A stretch of 64,000 bases of DNA from an uncultured Draconibacterium sp. (lineage in GTDB: Bacteria; Bacteroidota; Bacteroidia; Bacteroidales; Prolixibacteraceae). The stretch is taken from assembly GCF_963676815.1 (NCBI RefSeq), contig NZ_OY781365.1, positions 4,498,501-4,562,500 of the forward strand. The letters run 5' to 3'. A program made the position numbers and the translations under genes. The notes under the pieces are model-generated. The model worked only from the letters and a program-made list of their open reading frames with translations, made no database searches and had not been told where the DNA came from. Below, piece by piece: positions 43,281 through 51,044 of this stretch. Numbering within the stretch: the first letter of the stretch is position 1; the number at the start of each line of letters is the position of its first letter.

Positions 43281-44600
43281 ATGTTCGATCAATTCATTAC
43301 CAACATCAAACAGAAGCAACTGATAAAGTCAGGGGAAAAAGTTTTGCTGGCTATAAGCGGAGGGATTGACAGCATGGTGCTGCTGCATTTATTTGAGCGT
43401 ACGGGTTTTGAATATGGTATTGCTCATTGTAATTTTCGTTTGCGTGGTGCCGAATCGGATGGAGACGAAGCATTTGTGCACGAACAGGTTGAGCAACACG
43501 GAACACCGGCACATTTCGAAACTTTTGATACAAAAGAATACGCATCGCTAAAAGGTATTTCAATTGAAATGGCGGCGCGTGAGCTGCGTTACGAGTTTTT
43601 TGAGCGCATCCGAAAAGAGTATGAATACGATTATATAGTTACGGCACATCACCAGGATGACCTGATAGAGACATTCTTTTTGAACCTGTCGCGGAAAACG
43701 GGTATCAGAGGCCTGACCGGAATAAAGGAGAAAAAGGGAAAACTGATACGTCCGCTATTGTTTGCAAGTAGAGAAGAGATTGAAAAATACGCTTCTGAAA
43801 ATTTTATTCCTTACCGGGAAGATTCCAGCAACAGTGAAGTCGTCTATCAACGTAATTTCTTGCGGCATAAAATTCTTCCTTTATTCTCAGAGTTGAATCC
43901 GGCGTTTAAAAAGAATTTTATGGCCAGTGTCGATAATCTGAAAGCTGCTTACGATGTTTATGAAAATGCCATAGGAAATGAAATTCAACAAGTGCTGACC
44001 AAGGAAAACGGGCAGACTGTTGTTGCGATATCAGCGTTACAGAATTCATCGCATCCTAAAACTGTTTTGTTGGAGATTCTTTCCGGCTACGGTTTTAATG
44101 CCAGTGTTGTGGATGCGGTTTATCAAAGTTTGGATACACTTTCAGGCAAACAATTCTTTTCGAAAACACATAGGCTGGTAAAAGATCGCGATGCTTTATT
44201 TATTCAGGAATTAAAAGATGATGAAGACCGCGTTTACTACATCGAAGAGGACGACATGGAATTATTCGCCCCTTTTGATATTTCGGTTGAACGTGTGGAT
44301 GCCAATGATTTTACCATCATTAAAGACTCGAATATTGGTTGTATCGATATTGATGAAGTGCAATTCCCGCTGTTAATGCGCAAATGGCAACAAGGCGATT
44401 ATTTTCAGCCGCTGGGGATGACCGGTTTTAAAAAGGTAAGCGACTTTTTTATTGACCAAAAAATGCCGCTGCACGAAAAGGAAAACACCTGGCTGTTATG
44501 CAGTGGTAAAAAAATCGTTTGGATTATGGGGTACAGGCTCGATAATCGTTTTAAGGTAACCGATGCCACCCAAAAAGTCTTAAAATTAAAGATAGGGTAG
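43281..44600 (+). CDS. tilS: tRNA(Ile)-lysidine synthetase
   Basis: It converts the wobble cytidine of tRNA-Ile (CAU) to lysidine, an essential step that switches codon and charging identity. The 439-residue protein has the PP-loop AISGGIDSM (S26-S31) of the N-type ATPase domain and the second motif YDYIVTAHHQDDLIETFFLN. It also has the RPLLFASREEIEKYA segment and the C-terminal TilS domain (about 365-439, with RKWQQGDYFQPLGMTGFKKV). All are usual for TilS. It is a single gene and no terminator hairpin follows. A 21-bp tandem array begins 65 bases after the stop. Confidence 0.95.
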   Translation: MFDQFITNIKQKQLIKSGEKVLLAISGGIDSMVLLHLFERTGFEYGIAHCNFRLRGAESDGDEAFVHEQVEQHGTPAHFETFDTKEYASLKGISIEMAARELRYEFFERIRKEYEYDYIVTAHHQDDLIETFFLNLSRKTGIRGLTGIKEKKGKLIRPLLFASREEIEKYASENFIPYREDSSNSEVVYQRNFLRHKILPLFSELNPAFKKNFMASVDNLKAAYDVYENAIGNEIQQVLTKENGQTVVAISALQNSSHPKTVLLEILSGYGFNASVVDAVYQSLDTLSGKQFFSKTHRLVKDRDALFIQELKDDEDRVYYIEEDDMELFAPFDISVERVDANDFTIIKDSNIGCIDIDEVQFPLLMRKWQQGDYFQPLGMTGFKKVSDFFIDQKMPLHEKENTWLLCSGKKIVWIMGYRLDNRFKVTDATQKVLKLKIG

Positions 44601-44665
44601 ATGCAGAACCTTTTTAAAGCCTGAAGCCCTGTGTAAAGTCTGGTAATTGGTTATCCTTAATCATT

Positions 44666-44896
44666 ATTTCCAAGGTCAGAGCTAGTATTTCCTTGTCCAT
44701 AATAGATATTTCCTAATCCAGAGGAGTTATTTCATAGGAAATCTCTATGATTTCCTTGGACAGAACAGTAATTTCCAAGGTCAGAGACACAATTTCCTTG
44801 TCCATGATAGATATTTCCTAATCCAGGGGAGTTATTTCATAGGAAATCTCTATGGTTTCCAAGGTGAGAATGATTATTTCCAAGGGTAGGAGGCTG
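44666..44896. repeat. Eleven-unit tandem array with exact 21-bp period and 105-bp superperiod
   Basis: Units begin ATTTCC (or ATTTCA, GTTTCC) at 44666, 44687, 44708, 44729, 44750, 44771, 44792, 44813, 44834, 44855 and 44876, always 21 bases apart. The second set of five repeats the first: ATTTCCAAGGTCAGAG at 44666 and 44771, ATTTCCTTGTCCAT at 44687 and 44792, ATTTCCTAATCCAG at 44708 and 44813, ATTTCATAGGAAATCTCTAT at 44729 and 44834. The array lies between the convergent tilS and VOC genes. No frame is open across it; the minus strand reads a heptapeptide ending in Gly-Asn but is broken by TGA in two units. Confidence 0.9.
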
Positions 44897-44919
44897 CTGA
44901 CCAAACTTATAATGCCGGA

Positions 44920-45303
44920 TTATTCTCTTGAATGTAAAGCTATCCGATTCCCTTCGCTGTCGATAAGCAACGCCATAAAACCGTATTCGTCCGATATTTT
45001 TGTTTTGGGCTGCAGCACTTTGCCACCGGCTTCATCAACGCGTGAAAGTTCGTTGCTCAGGTCGCCCGAGTGTGCGGTAAAATAAATCACTACTCCCTCG
45101 GCCGACGGCTGATAAAATTCGGGGTGGCACACCAGCGAACCTGCAGATCCGTAACTTTCATCTGTCATTGGAAACCAAGCCATATCCAGCGGCCCCATCT
45201 GGTTGCGATCGAGTTTGATATCCAATACTGTTTCATAAAATTTTATGGCCCGGTCCATGTCGGTAACCGGCACTTCAAACCAGCCTACTGCGTTACTTTG
45301 CAT
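44920..45303 (-). CDS. VOC/glyoxalase-superfamily protein
   Basis: This 127-residue cytoplasmic protein consists of two beta-alpha-beta-beta-beta units. The first opens with GWFEVPVTDMDRAIKFYETV, the second has VVIYFTAHSGDLSNELSRV and ends LIDSEGNRIALHS. That is the PF00903-type fold. The usual metal ligands are not all evident (no clear N-terminal His), so enzyme activity is uncertain. The chosen ATG at 45303 starts the fold; the frame runs 27 codons further upstream, which would add a segment unlike the family. It ends just past the tandem array. Confidence 0.82.
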   Translation of the reverse strand: MQSNAVGWFEVPVTDMDRAIKFYETVLDIKLDRNQMGPLDMAWFPMTDESYGSAGSLVCHPEFYQPSAEGVVIYFTAHSGDLSNELSRVDEAGGKVLQPKTKISDEYGFMALLIDSEGNRIALHSRE

Positions 45304-45430
45304 AATGGTATTGTTTATTGTTAGTAATACTAAAACGAAACGGCAGGCATAAGGTTTAACAGCTTTAATTATAATATTCTGCAAGAAAAGAAAATCGTAT
45401 TTTATTTACTGCAAGCATAAATATTTAGAT

Positions 45431-45482
45431 AAAAAAAAACACTTTCCCGGAGGTGCTTTCTATAGCGGATACCAGGAAAGTG
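45431..45482 (-). terminator. Terminator of the unknown lipoprotein gene
   Basis: On the minus strand CACTTTCCTGG pairs with CCGGGAAAGTG across a 21-base loop, followed by nine T. It lies 80 bases after the stop at 45563. Confidence 0.7.
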
Positions 45483-45562
45483 CAATACTATTGTTTTTTT
45501 ATGTGTTTGGCAGGAATGTATCGTAACCGTAAAACAAATTGAATTTATATTACGGGTTGTTA

Positions 45563-46960
45563 TTAGTTTCGGTAAAATTCAACACCATCATCATTATTGT
45601 ATAAATCAATCATCAGCGACTGTGTTTCAGTCAAAATATAGTAGTAGGAATCGAACTTTTCCATATCTGAAATCTCGGCAGGAAGCGGGGTGTTATTAGA
45701 TGACATAATGTTTTTAAAATCGTTCCATGGGTAGTAAATGCTGCTGCCCTGCGAAGTCATTGTAACGCCTTGAATATTGAACATAGCAAAAGCAAAAAGA
45801 CTTTTGTCGTCCGGATCGTACTCTGCATTTTCCATTAACTCATAACTGTATTTAAATGCGTATTTAAAATCGAGTTCCTGGCTAACGCCTGCACCGGTTG
45901 TAGATGAAGTGCCCGACATTATTATATTACAAATAGTCGTTGCAAATTCCATTTCCAGCGGATTGATTGTAGTTGTCATGGTGTAACCGCCTGCATTTTG
46001 GGTAACAGTTTGCGGATCATCATTTGATTTCCATTTTCCAATTAGTCCGCCTGTCTTAATAAAATTATTCATGTCAGCCGAAATCTTATTTCCAACAACC
46101 GCCTTTACTCCATCGCCATCGGTATTTATTCCCATTGCCAAACCAACTAAATCGTTAATACACGAACCAACATCACTGGCCGATCGGGTGGCAACAGCTT
46201 TTGTGCAGTCAACTGTGGTGCCATTAACTGCCAATCCAAATGAAATATCAGAAAATGGTTTTACATCGGTTATGTCTCCCAATAAGCCGGAAGCGAACGA
46301 GCCACAGGCATAAGTTGCCATAACTACCGAGAATGGCGTGGCAGTTCCGGCTGATCCGGCAAACGTTACACCAGCGCCGGCAAGTCCTAGTCCGCAACCA
46401 ACACCGGCGGTAACATGCCCTATTGTACGTTTTATATTTGGAAGCCAAAAGTCGTTCCACGCGTCAGCAACGCTGCTTGCCGATTTTAATCCGGTAATAG
46501 GTTCAGTATTCGATATTCCTTCAAACTTTACGCCCAACATGTATTGTGTTTCAGCGTTTACGTTTGTAATATTTCCTTCAAATGCATTTGTCCCGGGAGT
46601 TCGGGTAATATCATTAATCTTCGAAATGGCCAAATCAACAAGATCGCCATTAAAATTTGTGAAAGTGATGTAGAAATTACCAGAAGAGGTGAGCAGATAC
46701 AAATCGGTTGGTTTTCCGGTTGCAGTATTTAGGTTCAGCGACCATTCGTCTCCATTCTCTTTTCTCACATAAACGTTCGATAAGTCATCGCTAAATAAAT
46801 ACGAAGTTCCGTCTTCCTCAAGGCCAAGTACCGGATAGTTTGCGTCTTCGGTTAATACAAATTCGGCCGCAGCATTTGTTTCAACTTTGTCATCATCTTC
46901 CAGTAACGAGCAGCTAACAAATAGCATTGTCATTAAAAAGTAACTGATAAAGCGTTTCAT
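45563..46960 (-). CDS. Unknown lipoprotein with Gly/Ala-rich hydrophobic segment
   Basis: This 465-residue lipoprotein has the lipobox VSC (cysteine 17) followed by SLLEDDDK. Residues 30-165 are beta-like. Residues about 178-240 form a Gly/Ala-rich hydrophobic stretch (VTAGVGCGLGLAGAGVTFAG, then FSVVMATYACGSFASGLLG) that could be a membrane hairpin. The remainder is acidic, with lone cysteines near 266, 281 and 355 that could form disulfides. No known domain is recognised. A membrane-inserting or pore-like role is possible but unproven. It is a single gene, divergent from the AraC-type regulator across a 393-base gap. Confidence 0.7.
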   Translation of the reverse strand: MKRFISYFLMTMLFVSCSLLEDDDKVETNAAAEFVLTEDANYPVLGLEEDGTSYLFSDDLSNVYVRKENGDEWSLNLNTATGKPTDLYLLTSSGNFYITFTNFNGDLVDLAISKINDITRTPGTNAFEGNITNVNAETQYMLGVKFEGISNTEPITGLKSASSVADAWNDFWLPNIKRTIGHVTAGVGCGLGLAGAGVTFAGSAGTATPFSVVMATYACGSFASGLLGDITDVKPFSDISFGLAVNGTTVDCTKAVATRSASDVGSCINDLVGLAMGINTDGDGVKAVVGNKISADMNNFIKTGGLIGKWKSNDDPQTVTQNAGGYTMTTTINPLEMEFATTICNIIMSGTSSTTGAGVSQELDFKYAFKYSYELMENAEYDPDDKSLFAFAMFNIQGVTMTSQGSSIYYPWNDFKNIMSSNNTPLPAEISDMEKFDSYYYILTETQSLMIDLYNNDDGVEFYRN

Positions 46961-47353
46961 TTTGTAATTTTTTTTGAATAGTTAATATTTCTTTTGGTTT
47001 TATTTCAGCATATTTTGCGCTTTTCGCAATGTGCGTATCGGCAATTATTTATGGTTCTCATACTCCGGTATTTGATTTAAAGGACATTCTTACTATTCAC
47101 CCAAAAGTGAATGATAAAGTTGGACTTAGCCCATCAAAAACAGATTGTGATACGCGTGAAAAAGTAAGTTTGAATTGTATTTTAAATTTAATGTTGTGTT
47201 TATTTATTCGATAAAAACTAAAAGTATCAATCAAAAAGCACGTAAATTTAAAATTATGTTTGCTAAGTTTGTTTTCAATTCATCAAAAAATTAGTTCGTA
47301 ATTGATTGAATTTGAGTCGTTGATTAAAAAATTTACTATTTGAGAAAAGGAAA
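46961..47353. other. AT-rich divergent intergenic region
   Basis: The 393 bases between the lipoprotein and the AraC-type gene hold a 61-codon open frame (47029-47214) with no start signal or protein-like composition. No terminator, RNA or repeat was recognised. The region should hold the promoters of both genes. Confidence 0.4.
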
Positions 47354-48502
47354 ATGAGTGATTTAAGACTGCTTTTCTATGTAGCTCCGCTAATTATTAT
47401 TTTGTTTTGGACGATTAATATTTCAATCGGTGCTTTCCAAAAAAAGCAATTGTTCAAGCTGCCTTTAATTCTGTTTTTTCTCGATTCGTTGCTGGCCGTT
47501 TTTGAAAGTGGCATTTTCTATTTCGGGAAAATGGATTTGTTTAAAGTTTTATATCTGCCGGCAGTGTTTGTCTCTCTTTCAATGTTCCCGTTGTTTTTTA
47601 TTTACATCAGTACATTAGTCGATAATAAAAAATTTATACCTCGTTTTTGGTTAAAACATTTATCGTTTCCGTTTATTAATGCACTGTTTGCTTTTGTTGT
47701 ACTTATTGTTTTTATGGACGCTAATCAACGGAATGAATTTTTTCATCAGACTTTGGTGTTTAAAGAGGGCGCCCACGGAATACAAAAGTTTGCATTTTAT
47801 ATGGATGACGTTTTTAGAAAAATATTTTTGGTAACGGCCATATTTTATTATGCCATAACCGACCGGAAAATACGTCAACATAAAGCGCGACTGCACAGTT
47901 ATTTTTCCAATACCTACGAGAATGAAATAACCTGGTTTCCAACGCTTCGGATAAGTTTCTTTTTAACACTTATTTCGGCATTTGTATATTTTAGTGTACA
48001 ACGCTATTCAACACTCGATTTGTGGTTAATTCCGGCAATTAGTCATACTTTGCTAAGCATCTTTTTCTGGATTATTGGTTACTACGGAAACCTGCAAAAC
48101 GAAATAAAGTTACATATTCCTGAAAATACTGCAGGTATGGATAATGCAACCATATCTGATGAAATATTTGTTGATATTGATAAAAAGATGGAAGAATCTA
48201 TGTCGGCACAAATGATATTTCTGAAAGAGGACTTAACATTGCCGGAACTGGCTCGGCATATTGGCACTAACCGATCGTATCTGTCGCGTTATTTTAACGA
48301 GCACTTAAAACAAAGCTACAGCTTATACATAAATGCAAAACGTATTGAATATGCTTGTAAGCTGATGTTGGAGTCGGAAGAAGATTTGGTATTAAGCGCT
48401 ATTTACGAAAAATGCGGATTTAACTCGAATGCCAGTTTTTATCGTTGGTTTAAAGATATTTGTAAAATGTCGCCGCAAAAATATCTGGAAGAAATGCGGT
48501 AA
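47354..48502 (+). CDS. Membrane-bound AraC-family regulator (7-TM plus HTH)
   Basis: This 382-residue protein has seven hydrophobic segments in its first 250 residues (for example APLIIILFWTINISIG and LIPAISHTLLSIFFWIIGYY) and a cytoplasmic AraC-type HTH at 285-382. The HTH halves are LTLPELARHIGTNRSYLSRY and the end SNASFYRWFKDICKMSPQ-. Such membrane-tethered AraC proteins are common in Bacteroidota; they probably sense a lipid-soluble or membrane signal. It converges on the GH92 locus and is divergent from an unknown lipoprotein, which is the most likely target. That link is inference. Confidence 0.88.
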   Translation: MSDLRLLFYVAPLIIILFWTINISIGAFQKKQLFKLPLILFFLDSLLAVFESGIFYFGKMDLFKVLYLPAVFVSLSMFPLFFIYISTLVDNKKFIPRFWLKHLSFPFINALFAFVVLIVFMDANQRNEFFHQTLVFKEGAHGIQKFAFYMDDVFRKIFLVTAIFYYAITDRKIRQHKARLHSYFSNTYENEITWFPTLRISFFLTLISAFVYFSVQRYSTLDLWLIPAISHTLLSIFFWIIGYYGNLQNEIKLHIPENTAGMDNATISDEIFVDIDKKMEESMSAQMIFLKEDLTLPELARHIGTNRSYLSRYFNEHLKQSYSLYINAKRIEYACKLMLESEEDLVLSAIYEKCGFNSNASFYRWFKDICKMSPQKYLEEMR

Positions 48503-48586
48503 CAATCTATGCCAATCGATTCAACTTCGTAATTCCACTACTTATCGCTTGTAAAGTGTGTTTTGCTAATACCAGAACATGGAAAT

Positions 48587-48632
48587 AAAAAATCCATCCC
48601 TTTTAGTAATGCAAAAAGGGATGGATTTTTTT
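48587..48632 (+). terminator. Bidirectional terminator between the AraC and GH92 genes
   Basis: AAAAATCCATCCCTTTT and AAAAGGGATGGATTTTT pair perfectly over 17 bases with an 8- to 9-base loop, flanked by A on the left and T on the right. It serves both convergent genes. Confidence 0.9.
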
Positions 48633-48668
48633 ATGAAGTCAGACTTTCAATCTGATGACTTAACTATT

Positions 48669-50972
48669 TTATTCTTCGTCAAAAGTCATAGAGTAGGGGA
48701 AACTACTTGTTTCCGTGCCTCGTGTTTTGTTTGGCTTGTTGGCCATATCAAAAACAACCTCACCTCCATTTTGAATAGTAGCGTGTTTCAGGAAGTTTTT
48801 ATTGTACGACTCGCCGTTAAGTTTCACATCGTTTACATAAACGTTTTCCTTCGAGTTGTTTGTTGCGTCGATTACAAACTCATTGCCGTTCTCCAAAGTA
48901 ACAGTAATCTTATTGAACAGCGGTGATCCCAATACATACTCATCTGTTCCCGGACAAACCGGATAGAATCCCATTGAGCTGAAAACATACCATGCAGAAG
49001 TCTGTCCGTTGTCTTCATCACCACAATAACCATCAGCCTGGTACGAGTACAATTTTGTCAATACTTCGCGAACATGCGCCTGTGTTTTCCAAGGCTGATC
49101 GGAATAATTGTACAGGTAAATCATGTGCTGAATAGGCTGGTTACCGTGAGCATAGTTACCCATTCCGGCAATCTGCATTTCACGAATCTCATGGATCGTA
49201 CCACCATAATACGAATCGTCGAAAATAGGTGGAACAACAAACACTGAGTCGAGCATAGCAACAAATTCATCGTTTCCGCCCATCAGTTGTTTCAGACCTT
49301 CAATGTCCTGGAAAACGCTCCACGTGTAGTGCCAGCTGTTTCCTTCTGTAAATGCATCACCCCATTTGTACGGGCTGAATGGCGACTGAAAAGTACCATC
49401 TTCGTTTTTACCGCGCATTAACTTGCTTTCCGCATCGTATACATTGTGGAAATTGCGGGCACGTTGTTTAAACAGATCAATCTCTTCCTGAGGTTTTCCC
49501 AGTTCCTGCGCCAGTTTCCAGATACAGTAATCGGCATAAGCATATTCCAGCGTGCGGGCTGTATTTTCATTAATACCAACATTATAAGGTACGTAACCCA
49601 GTTTGTTGTAATATTCGGCGCCAAAACGGCCAACCGACTCAACGGTTTCCATGTGGCCTTTGGTATTTTTAATCATAGCTTCGTACAGGGTTTCAATGTC
49701 GTAACCGCGAATTCCTTTCAAGTACGAATCGGCAATCAGCGATGCAGAGTTAGAACCGATCATACATCCACGGTGACCCGGACTTGCCCATTCCGGCAGC
49801 CAGCCACTTTCTTTGTAGGTATTTACAAGCCCTTCCATGATTTGGCTGTTGAGGTCAGGATACATCAGTGTAAAGAACGGGAATACTGCACGGAAAGTGT
49901 CCCAGAAACCGTTGTCGGTAAACATGTAACCAGGTAGTACCTCGCCGTTGTACGGACTGTAATGAACAATATTGTTATCGGCATCAAATTCGTAAAATTT
50001 ACGAGGGAAAAGCAAAGTGCGGTACAAACACGAGTAAAATGTTTTTTGTTCGGCTTCGCTGCCACCTTCCACTTTAATCCGGCCCAGTTCTTTTTCCCAG
50101 ATTTGCTCGCCTTCAGCTTTAATTGCTTCAAACGATTTATTGCCAATCTCTCTGCTTAAATTCAATTCGGCCTGTTCGGCACTGATAAAAGATGAGGACA
50201 GTTTTACATTTACTTCTTCACCTTTTTGGGTTTTGAAACCAACAATACCACCAACGTGGAAACTTTGGGCTTCAGCAGATTCCTGTAGGTTTTCGTCTTT
50301 CCAGGTTTTTACCACCTCAAAATCTTTGTCGAAAACGGCTACAAAATAATTTTTGAAGTTAGCAGGCACACCGCCGTGATTGTTCTGGCAGTACCCAATA
50401 ATTTTGCGTTCTTCAGGAATGATCTTCACCATCGATCCGCCATCGAAAGCATCCAAAAGAATGTAAGATTCGTCGTTCTCCGGAAATGTAAAACGGAACG
50501 ACACTGCGCGGTCGGTTGGAGTAAACTCGGTAGTTACATCGTAATCGGCCAGGTATACTTTGTAGTAGTGCGGCTGCGCCACTTCTGCTTTGTGCGAAAA
50601 CCACGATGCACGTTCTTCTCCTTTAAATTTTAGTTCTCCGGTAACCGGCATCAGCGAAAATGCCGCGTAATCGTTAATCCACGGACTTGGCTGATGTGTT
50701 TGTTTAAATCCCTGAATTTTGTACGAATCGTAAGTGTAACCCCATCCGTCGCCCATGCGTCCGGTTTGCGGTGTCCAAAAATTCATTCCCCACGGACGTG
50801 CAATGGCAGGGTAGGTGTTTCCGTTCGAAAGTTTAAATTCCGAATCGGTACCCATTAGCGGGTTTACTAAATCCACCAGCTTAGTGGGCGTGGTTGTTGT
50901 TGATTGAGTGCTGACTTTTGAAGTGCAGCTAAATAGAATTGCGCCAAGGCAAAACATTAAAAAATACTTCAT
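48669..50972 (-). CDS. GH92 alpha-mannosidase, lipoprotein, copy A
   Basis: This 767-residue exo-alpha-mannosidase has the lipobox FSC (cysteine 16). The N-terminal sandwich begins VDLVNPLMGTDSE and the catalytic (alpha/alpha)6 barrel carries DNGFWDTFRAVFPFFTL, the acid motif EGNSWHYTW (E543) and GDEDNGQTSAWYVFSSMGFY. These are GH92 markers. In the +1 subsite region the usual HGNEPxHH reads HGNQPIQH (from H609), unlike copy B. GH92 enzymes are calcium dependent and trim N-glycans or other mannosides, mostly alpha-1,2, -1,3 or -1,4. The change suggests a different linkage from copy B. It is the last gene of the SusC-SusD-GH92-GH92 operon. Confidence 0.92.
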   Translation of the reverse strand: MKYFLMFCLGAILFSCTSKVSTQSTTTTPTKLVDLVNPLMGTDSEFKLSNGNTYPAIARPWGMNFWTPQTGRMGDGWGYTYDSYKIQGFKQTHQPSPWINDYAAFSLMPVTGELKFKGEERASWFSHKAEVAQPHYYKVYLADYDVTTEFTPTDRAVSFRFTFPENDESYILLDAFDGGSMVKIIPEERKIIGYCQNNHGGVPANFKNYFVAVFDKDFEVVKTWKDENLQESAEAQSFHVGGIVGFKTQKGEEVNVKLSSSFISAEQAELNLSREIGNKSFEAIKAEGEQIWEKELGRIKVEGGSEAEQKTFYSCLYRTLLFPRKFYEFDADNNIVHYSPYNGEVLPGYMFTDNGFWDTFRAVFPFFTLMYPDLNSQIMEGLVNTYKESGWLPEWASPGHRGCMIGSNSASLIADSYLKGIRGYDIETLYEAMIKNTKGHMETVESVGRFGAEYYNKLGYVPYNVGINENTARTLEYAYADYCIWKLAQELGKPQEEIDLFKQRARNFHNVYDAESKLMRGKNEDGTFQSPFSPYKWGDAFTEGNSWHYTWSVFQDIEGLKQLMGGNDEFVAMLDSVFVVPPIFDDSYYGGTIHEIREMQIAGMGNYAHGNQPIQHMIYLYNYSDQPWKTQAHVREVLTKLYSYQADGYCGDEDNGQTSAWYVFSSMGFYPVCPGTDEYVLGSPLFNKITVTLENGNEFVIDATNNSKENVYVNDVKLNGESYNKNFLKHATIQNGGEVVFDMANKPNKTRGTETSSFPYSMTFDEE

Positions 50973-51044
50973 GGTAGTGAGTTTATTAAGTTGTTGTATA
51001 GGTATAAATCTGGCGCAAAAATAGAATAATTTTGGGCAATCCTG

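Noticed and set aside
44666..44896. CRISPR array
   Set aside because: Units are 21 bases and contiguous, with no unique spacers of 30 bases or so, and no cas gene is in the window.
47029..47214. Small protein gene in the gap before the AraC gene
   Set aside because: No promoter or start context, ordinary AT-rich composition, and no recognisable signal or domain.
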